A stretch of 64,000 bases of DNA from Dromaius novaehollandiae (Eukaryota; Chordata; Aves; Casuariiformes; Dromaiidae): the NCBI RefSeq assembly GCF_036370855.1, contig NW_026991455.1, forward strand, positions 5,001 through 69,000, in the 5' to 3' direction. Positions 56,762 through 64,000 of this stretch are shown here, one piece after another; within the stretch, counting starts at the first letter, position 1; each line of letters opens with the position of its first letter. The translations under genes were made by a program, and so were the position numbers. The notes beneath the pieces were generated by a model. That model did not search any database. It saw nothing but the letters and a program-made list of their open reading frames with translations, and was not told the origin of the DNA.

Positions 56762-59700
56762 GGTGCACATTCCACAAAATAACGCCTGGAAGGCACAAGC
56801 AGATATGTTGCAGAAAGCACTGGATTCCGAACAGGTGGAGAGTGGACCCAGTGGAATTCCCTCCGAAGTAATGGATGCAGTAGCCCCTTTTGTGTGGGCA
56901 ATGGAGAAACCTGGAAGAGCCAGATGTGTAGAACCACTAAAGGTGGAATTAAAACAAGGAGCTAAACCGGTAAGGCGAAAACAGTATCCCATGAAGTTAG
57001 AGGCCCGTGTTGGACTGGAGCCTATGATTAATAATTTCTTAAAGTATGGACTGTTGCGAGAATGTCAGTCTGAGTACAATATTCCAATCCTGCCTGTTAA
57101 AAAAAACATTCACAAGAATACCGTCTAGTACAGGATTTGCCAGCTATTAACCAGATACTGATTGATGTGCACCCAGTGGTATCCAATCCATACACTTTGT
57201 TAACGACGATAAATGATTCAAATGTCTATTTTACAGTATTGGACTTAAAAGATGCTTTCTTCTGTATCCCTTTGGAGGAACAAAGTCAGCAATTATTCGC
57301 CTTTGAGTGGGAAAGTCCTACAACGAAATGCAAAATGCAGTTGTGCTGGACAGTACTCCCTCAAGGATTCAAGAACAGCCCTACAATTTTTGGTAATGTA
57401 CTTGCAAAAGAATTAGAATTATGGCAAGGTAAGAAAGATGCCACTACCTTATTACAGTATGTGGATGATATCTTATTGGGGGCAGACACGACTGAAGAAT
57501 GTAGAGAAACAACCATCAGTTTATTAAATTTTGGGGGAACAGCAGGATATAGGGTGTCTCAGAAAAAGAGTGCAGATCATGAAGGAAAGTGTAATCTATC
57601 TAGGATTTGAAATATCCCAGGGGGAGAGAAGATTAGGAATCGAAAGAAAAGAAGCGATTTGTCAGATCGCCCCCCCAAAATCAAAAAGAGAACTCAGGGG
57701 ATTTTTAGAAATGGCTGGGTGGTGTTGTCTGTGGATATCTAATTTTGGATTAATGGCAAAGCCTTTATATGAAGCTGTTAAGGGGCTGGGAGACTTGCTG
57801 GAGTGGACTCCAGAGTGCCGAAAAGGATTTGATGAAAACAAGATTGCTCTCATGAGTGCTCCCGCATTAGGACATCCAAACGTAACAAAGCCATTTGGGC
57901 TTTACGTACATGAGCGAGGGTGCCAGGCTTTGGGAATGCTTGTACAGACTTTAGGAAATTGGAAAAGACCTGTGGCTTACTTTTCAAAACAATTGGATAA
58001 AGTGGGTGCAGGGTGGCCAGGACGCCTGAGAGCAGTTGCCACTGCTGTGGTGTTAATACAAGAAGCACAAAAATTGATGTTGGGACAAACGGTGACTGTT
58101 TATGTGCCACATTCTGTTGCAGCAGTTTTAGAACAGAAAGGGCATCACTGGTTATCCCCGAGTAGGATGGTGCAATACCAAGCAGTAATACTTGAGCAAG
58201 AAGATGTAACCATGAAAGTGTCTAATACCCTTAATCCGGCATCTTTATTACCACTTCACAAAGAGGAAAAGTTGGCTCATGACTGCCTGCAAACTATTGA
58301 GCAAATATATTCCAGCTGTCCGGATTTGAGAGGTATTCCATTGCAGAATCCAGACTGGGAATTATTTACTGATGGGAGCAGTTTTATCATAAAGGGAGAA
58401 AGAAGGGCTGGATATGCTGTTGTCACTTTGGAAGAAGAAATCGAAGTAAGATCGCTACCAGCAAATACATCCACCCAGAAAGCAGAACTGATTGCTTTAA
58501 CCTGGGCTCTGGAATTATCAGAAGGAAAACAGACCAATGTGTTTACACATTCAAAATATGCCTTTGGGGTTATACATGCCCATGGCGCAATTTGGAAGGA
58601 AAGAGGATTGCTGTCTTCTCAAGGGAATCCTATAAAATACAGTAAGGAGATTATGGACCTACTCGAAGCAGTTAATAAACCCAAAGAGACAGCAGTAATG
58701 CATTGCAAAGTGCACCAATCTGGACAGACTGACATAGTTAAAGGGAACAAAAGGGCCGATGAGGCTGAAAAAAGGGTAGCATTATCCGTGTCGGTGGCAG
58801 CCTTAGTTCCAGAGAGAACGTTAAAAATGGAAATTCCGGTATACACTGAAAAAGAAAATAAATTAGCAGAAATACTGAAATGCATAAAGACTTCCGAAGG
58901 ATGGTGGGTAACATCTACTGGACAATGTGTGGTAACTTCGCCAATAATGAAGAAGTTGATGAAGCAAATACATGATAGTAGCCACATGGGAGCCGAGGCA
59001 TTGGTTGAAACAGTTAACAGATTTGCTGTGGGAATCAGCATGTTAATAATTGCAAAAGGTATTACACAAAAATGTGAAATCTGTCTCAGAAATAATCCCA
59101 AGATTCAGAAGAAGCCCCCCCCCCAGGGGAAGTTAAAAAGGGGCTTCATGCCTGGGGATTACTGGCAAATTGATTTTTCTGAATTACCAAGCTATAATGG
59201 ATATAAATATTTTTTGGTAATTGCTGAGACCTTTTCAGGATGGCCTGAGGCTTTCCCGTGCCGTACCAATAAATCAAGGGAGGTAGTGAAAATGTTATTA
59301 AAAGAAATCATACCAAGATTTGGGGTACCTGAAGGATTTTCTTCGGATAGGGGACCTCATTTTATAGCAGAAATAGTACAGAAAATCTCAAAAATACTAC
59401 AAATTAAATGGGATTTACATACCCCCTGGCGGCCACAATCCAGTGGAAAAGTGGAAAGAATGAATCAAACAATTAAGAGACAGGTAGGAAAATTGTGTCA
59501 GGAGACTCAGATGAAATGGACTGATGTTTTACCTCTGGCATTATTAAGAATCAGAATAACCCCGAGGGTTAGGGAGAAAGTTAGTCCATTCGCGATTCTG
59601 TATGGTAAACCTTACACTGTAAATTTAACTGGAAATGAAATTCAGATGCACATTAAGGGCGATCAAATTTTAAGTGATTATCTCTTGTCTATGGCAAAGG

Positions 59701-59991
59701 TTCTTACTTCTCTCCGTAGGTACATCCAGTTAAGATCTCCTATACTTTTAAGATTCACCTGTACATTCATTCCAGCCGGGAGATCAAGTGTATCTTCGAA
59801 CCTGGAAGGATGAACCATTGATAGAAAAATGGAGAGGCCTGTATCTTGTACTACTAACAACAAACACTGCTGTGAAACTGCAGGGAATTGATTGCTGGAT
59901 CCACTACACCCGAGTGAAAGCAGTACCTCGAGAGATGTGGAAAGCTGGACAAGTTCAACCTTTAAAGTTAAAAATATATTTTTATATATGA
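56762..59991 (+). pseudogene. pol of the outer provirus (RT, RNase H, integrase)
   Basis: Continues the frame that was open before the inner insertion. Pieces: RT N-terminus to about 57,120; a frameshift; RT palm with L-P-Q-G near 57,360 and Y-V-D-D at 57,458; a frameshift near 57,590; then 760 codons of RT thumb, connection, RNase H and integrase to 59,813. RNase H keeps T-D-G-S-S and A-E-L-I-A but the third acidic position reads T-H-S (His codon at 58,548). Integrase keeps the H-x3-H...C-x2-C zinc site and the triad Asp (W-Q-I-D-F), Asp (S-S-D-R-G) and Glu (K-V-E-R-M). A frameshift near 59,720-59,780 moves the C-terminal W-K-D-E-P-L and W-I-H-Y-T-R-V-K part to the last frame, ending at 59,991. 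Inactive. Confidence 0.9.
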
Positions 59992-61375
59992 GTTGTATTA
60001 GAAGTGAATCAGTTTTAAATTTAGATTGTATTCAGGGAAAAATTGTTTTAATTTGTTTCTTAGGAATAGGGTTATGTTGTTATGGTATCTGTGTAAAGAT
60101 GATGTTCTCCTTAACAAACAACAGGGGAGAAATGTGGTGGTTAGTTTTTCTAGGTTACCTGAGCCAAACAATTAAAGGGAATCAGGAAGGATTTTGGGGT
60201 AAAAATCTTCATTTGGAAGTAATTATGAAATCTATGAAAATAGTTAACCAGATGGATTGTTGGGTATGTACCCACTTCCCTGAACATTCCAACAAGGGCT
60301 TCCCGCTAATTGGAGTGCCTCTTAATTTTTCCTTTATGGAATTTATAAAACAGATAAGAAATGATAGTGATCAAATGAAATATGATGAAACAACAGAACA
60401 GGAATGAGAAGTCCAGAATGTGACAGGAGATTATTATCAATGTATCTGAAGATGTAGTAAGAGTAATAAATGGTGGGAGAAAACTGTATTTTATGGAAAA
60501 CAGACGATCAACTGTACTGGAGCCATTAAGGCAGGGAGTTTTGAAGATTGCTCTCGGATACCTGAAATAGGTTGTAAGTGGCCAAGTAAGGAGCTAAATG
60601 GGTGGCGTGTTCCGAAAGGTAGTGGATGGTATTGGTTGTGTGGGAACAAGGCACGAAAAAGTGCTACCTCCTAATTGGTCAGGGACATGTACTTTAGGGG
60701 CAATAATCCCTAATATTACTGTAACAAAAGAATTGAGTAATAAATATCAAAAATCGTGGTTAAGAACATTCATGAGGAGACAAAAGAGGGTCAATAATCC
60801 TTTAACAGGTCGACCTACTAGGTTTCATTCATTGGCAAGGTGGCTGTTTCCACAATTGGGAGTGAGTGAACTTGAAAAAGCAATAGTAAATATTTCAGCA
60901 GTTATTGAGAAAATAGGGAATAAAACCTTTGATGCCATTGCAGCTTTACAAGAGGAGGTTTCAGAAATTGCTAAAATAACTACACAAAACAGAATGACTC
61001 TATATATGTTCTTGGCATCTCATGGAGGAGTATATACAGTAATAAATACTAGTTGCTGTGGTATATGTGGATCAAAGCAGGAGAATTTCTCCCGATCTAA
61101 ATGAAACCTGGAAGCAGACTGAAATCTTACATGGGGTTCAGAAAGATGATACCTCTTTCAGATTTGAAGAAACATGGAAATGGTTGACTTCCTGGTTCCC
61201 TGACGTAAGCTCATGGGTTAAAAAGTGTTTAACAGTTTTGGGAGTGGTGTTAGTAGTTTTTGTATGCGTTTATGTAGTGATTCAATGTATTTCTAGATGT
61301 TGTACAACGGTAAGCCCCACAATCTACAGCTTGAGGACCAAGGAGGTAAATGAGGCACTGAACAGACTGTTATAG
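59988..61375 (+). pseudogene. env of the outer provirus
   Basis: The start overlaps the end of pol by four bases. The leader is hydrophobic (about residues 18-35). The surface subunit has C-W-V-C near 60,265. The frame ends at 60,407 and resumes shifted near 60,600. The cleavage site R-R-Q-K-R lies near 60,780. The transmembrane subunit has a heptad region and, near 61,040, a C-x6-C-C motif whose first Cys is replaced by Tyr. Another frameshift near 61,060-61,090 precedes the membrane span (near 61,220-61,290) and a tail ending at TAG 61,373. A purine tract GGGAGGAAATTG follows. Broken in at least two places. Confidence 0.85.
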
Positions 61376-61400
61376 GGAGGAAATTGTTTGTCAGTCAATA

Positions 61401-62710
61401 AAACCTCCAAAGTAGTTGCAACAGGTGCTTAAAAAAATAAAATGATGAGTACAGCTGTTTGTGAATGAATTTACTCAGAAATAATTGCTTGTTATGCAAT
61501 AGAAGTAGGAGAAAAGTGAATGCAGAGGTGAAGAAAGAAATAACTAATATTAAAAAACTTTTCTGTAATAGCAAGAGCTACAGCTTTAATGTGAGAAAGT
61601 ACAATTGTGACAATTTTGAATGCGACTGGTTTCACATTTTCATGCTTCCTGTAATACCCTGGAAGTTTCAGATATTTCTGACTAAATTGTGAGAGAAGAC
61701 TAAATGAAAGAAAGATAAATAACCCAGACAAGTAATATCTGTTCATCCAGTCTTAACCCAGCTATCTACTGAACACCACAGCTTTCACATAGTCTAGATG
61801 AGAATTCAGAAATCCATTACATTGCTAGTCTAATCCAGCCTGGAACAGGACTTAGTCTAATGCAAATACATTGCAGACTTCATGGAGTAGCCCAAACAGA
61901 CTAGCTTCCCTCACTCACCATCTTACACGTGGCACTGCATATGCATTGTCCCAGGAGTTGCCCCCGCTCCACAACACGAGCAGCCACTGTAAGCACAGTC
62001 TAAGGCTGCGTTGCCTGTGACACCTCTGCTGTCTAAGCTCCACTGATGACTTTCCCTGCTAGGGACAGTCAGAGCAGATCACTCTTCAGCTGAGTAACCC
62101 AATGCAGCTCTCTGCTCTGTAGGCCAACAGTTAGTTTGTCAAATAACCTCTAAGCAGCACAAATAAGCTAGTTTTCTGGCAGACAGAGATGTCCTTAAAC
62201 TCATGCCAGAATCAGGGGAAGGGTCTTCATTCATGTGTTTCAAAGGCTCCTCAGCTTCCCAGAACACCTTTCTTCATCATCTTATCGTAAAGTAATTTCC
62301 ATAAGTGTCCAGTGATAGTGCAAGAACAGAGAGAGGTTAATGGCAAACTGTTACTAAAGCATCATACCTCTGTCAGCATCTTCTAATAGACCATTATTTT
62401 TCTATTCTTCAAAAGAGTTAATCATTCAATGATCTTAGAAGAAAAATATATCTGTGATTAGGTTGTACTAACAAAACATTAATTAGGCTATCAGAAAACA
62501 ACAACCAGAAAGGTCTTCAAGAAAAACAACACTAACAGAGGCTAGTGGTTGTTTCTCAGCGTGTCACTCCACTAATGTTTCGCAAGCTCCAGGACAGCTC
62601 CAATATACTGGGAAAAGAATGAGATGTTGCTCCAAAGGCAGTACTGAATTGTGTAGGTCTGTGAGCATCTAAGCAAATGACATTTATCTGGGGAAGTAGA
62701 GCAGGGAGGG
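61401..62710. other. non-coding spacer between ERVs
   Basis: AT-rich; no frame or repeat recognised, and no match to the outer 5' LTR. It ends in the purine stretch GCAGGGAGGG just before the LTR-like start at 62,711. Confidence 0.5.
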
Positions 62711-62800
62711 TGTGGCAGACAGATGAGTGAACTTTTGCCTTAAACATTTCTTGGTACATAATGTGCAAGCAAACCATAACCCCCCAAACAAGCCATCTTG
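62711..62800 (+). repeat. truncated LTR start, inner-provirus family
   Basis: TGTGGCAGACAGATGAGTGA and about 45 further bases follow the first 65 bases of the LTR at 48,839 with roughly 80-85% identity, then break off. It joins env sequence instead of continuing as an LTR. Confidence 0.7.
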
Positions 62801-64000
62801 TTCTTGAGTTTGTTCTTATTTCTGTTTCCGGGGGCGGCGGTCTGACCAAGATGCACCTACTGCTCTGGACCATCCTGATTCAAGGATGCATCCACGAAGG
62901 CGATGAACGACCACTCCCTCTACCTTCCCCCAACCCATTTAATCCCTTCGAGAACAACGAGTTCATGTTGCTGGCAAAAGCAGTAAGCCAAACTTTCAAT
63001 TTAAGCCACTGCTGGGTTTGCGGAGGACCGCTGGGATTATCAAGTTGGCCATGGACGTCCACACCCCTCACCCCAGACCAGATCATAAGCAATTATAGTG
63101 AAACTGCGGATGACACGTGGGACCTAGCCTATTCAATTTCCAGCCATGGGGCAATATTGTTGAAACTGTACCCAGGAGGGAGGGATCAAAGTGGGGGAAA
63201 GTAAATGTCAATGGACACTCACTCGTAAGCCACTCGATAAAGATGGGAATCTCCACTCATGGACGTGGCTCAGTGAAACGGGGCGCAATCGGGGATTTGA
63301 GGGATACTGGTCAAACAAAAAATAAAACTTTAACTCTCCAACGACCCAATCATCCCCCTTGCAAGCAAACCTGCAAATAGAAAGACACTTCTGGGGCTTG
63401 GTATTGTACTGGCTGAATAGGTGATGGGGTGACCACAATTTTCAGCCCTCTGGGCAACAGAGACACAACTTACTTTTAATTCCCAACAGGGATAAACGGG
63501 CCATTTTCTCAGGGCATCGGAGCTAAGAAGGGGCATTACTGGATCTGCGGACACACAGCATATAAATCTTTACCTGCAGGATGGTCAGGAATTTGTTATA
63601 TAGGGATCATCAGACCTTTGTTTTTCCTTTTACCAGAAACAGGTGGACCTCAGTTAGGCATAAAGGTATATGATAACCTCGGAGACAGAAGGGTTGCCGA
63701 TAAGATGCGATCCATTAAGGTAGATTTGGGTGGGACGCAAAAAATGGGGGAATAATGAATGGCCTCCTGAACGAATAATTCAACATTATGGGCCTGCAAC
63801 CTGGAATCCTAATGAGCCAATATCGGGGGCGAGAGAAACAATTTATAACCTAAATCGAATAATCAGACTACAAGTGGCTCTGGAAATTATTACCAACAAA
63901 ACTGCTGATGCAATAGATCTTTTAACTTGGCAGTCCCAACAGATGCGCACAGCAATCCTTCAGCACCGCATGGTTTTAGACTACCTGTTAGCTGAAGAGA
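62801..64000 (+). pseudogene. env copy of the inner-provirus family (runs off the window)
   Basis: Follows 53,994-55,170 of the inner provirus with roughly 90% identity. It begins at the env splice-acceptor tract, whose final AAG is changed to GGG (62,826-62,828), so the acceptor AG is lost. The Met start and C-W-V-C (near 63,015) are kept. A deletion or frameshift near 63,115-63,125, the stop near 63,202 and several later shifts and stops break the frame. The coiled-coil region is reached at the end of the window. Older than the inner provirus and not translatable. Confidence 0.85.

Larger units (their letters stand above)
46040..61400 (+). mobile_element. outer gammaretrovirus-like provirus, split by a second provirus
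   Basis: 5' LTR (to 46,598), Arg-type primer site, gag, pro, pol and env in order, on the plus strand. The pro/pol border is interrupted by the provirus at 48,839-56,761. Removing that and one GGTGC target copy leaves about 7.4 kb, a normal gammaretrovirus size. The reading frame was open across the insertion point. Damage includes two stops and a frameshift in gag, at least three frameshifts in pol, lost catalytic residues and a broken env. After env there is a purine-rich tract (GGGAGGAAATTG at 61,377) but no sequence matching the 5' LTR, so the 3' LTR is lost or unrecognisable. Confidence 0.88.

Noticed and set aside
61376..62710. 3' LTR of the outer provirus
   Set aside because: A purine tract follows env, but nothing downstream matches the 5' LTR or has LTR signals in order.

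Overview
The window is vertebrate nuclear DNA and almost certainly avian. Five pieces of CR1 non-LTR retrotransposon (plus one near-identical second copy) end in the CR1-type 3' terminus or carry CR1 endonuclease/reverse transcriptase. There are GC-rich blocks with many short exons and short introns, as on bird microchromosomes, and several avian-type endogenous retroviruses (ERVs). A galliform such as chicken fits best because the youngest ERV resembles the ENS-1/Soprano type, but that species-level statement is inference. No tRNA, rRNA, CRISPR array or bacterial feature was seen.

Layout: 1-3.9 kb is AT-rich non-coding DNA with one CR1 3' end. 3.9-5.7 kb is a block (ERV RNase H remnant + CR1 + last exon of a gene) that recurs almost identically at 23.0-24.8 kb. 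5.6-9.5 kb holds a minus-strand multi-exon gene that I can assemble in phase (11 exons, 314 residues to the stop) but cannot name. 10.2-11.8 kb is a minus-strand CR1 with RT remnants, and a small piece of the same CR1 segment recurs at 12.75 kb. 13-20 kb is non-coding, with a purine-rich tandem array (15.2-16.1 kb) and LTR-like debris. 20.45-23.7 kb is a decayed gammaretrovirus-like ERV. 24.76-28.73 kb is a minus-strand betaretrovirus-like provirus (LTR-gag-dut-pro-[RT/IN deletion]-LTR) with both frameshift signals still readable. 29.25-42.04 kb is an intact minus-strand MROH-family (maestro HEAT-like repeat) gene; I could join 22 exons into one uninterrupted 942-residue frame. 42.7-43.4 kb is a CR1 endonuclease fragment and 44.0-44.5 kb a degenerate minisatellite of about 32 bp.

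46.0-61.4 kb is a nest of two ERVs. The outer one is a gammaretrovirus-like provirus (5' LTR, Arg-type primer site, gag, pro, pol, env; no recognisable 3' LTR) carrying stops and frameshifts. Its pro/pol junction is split by a second provirus of 7923 bp (48,839-56,761) with two 951-bp LTRs in which I see no difference, flanked by a 5-bp target duplication. The inner provirus has a leader of three 100-bp repeats that can each form the same hairpin, with compensating base changes. Its gag is broken only at a run of nine G, and a 1554-codon frame runs capsid-protease-RT-RNase H-Env with no integrase. A mutated env copy of the same family starts at 62.7 kb and leaves the window.

The host contribution is therefore two minus-strand genes. 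Everything else recognised is transposon-derived; the inner ERV is the youngest and the most informative about recent activity.
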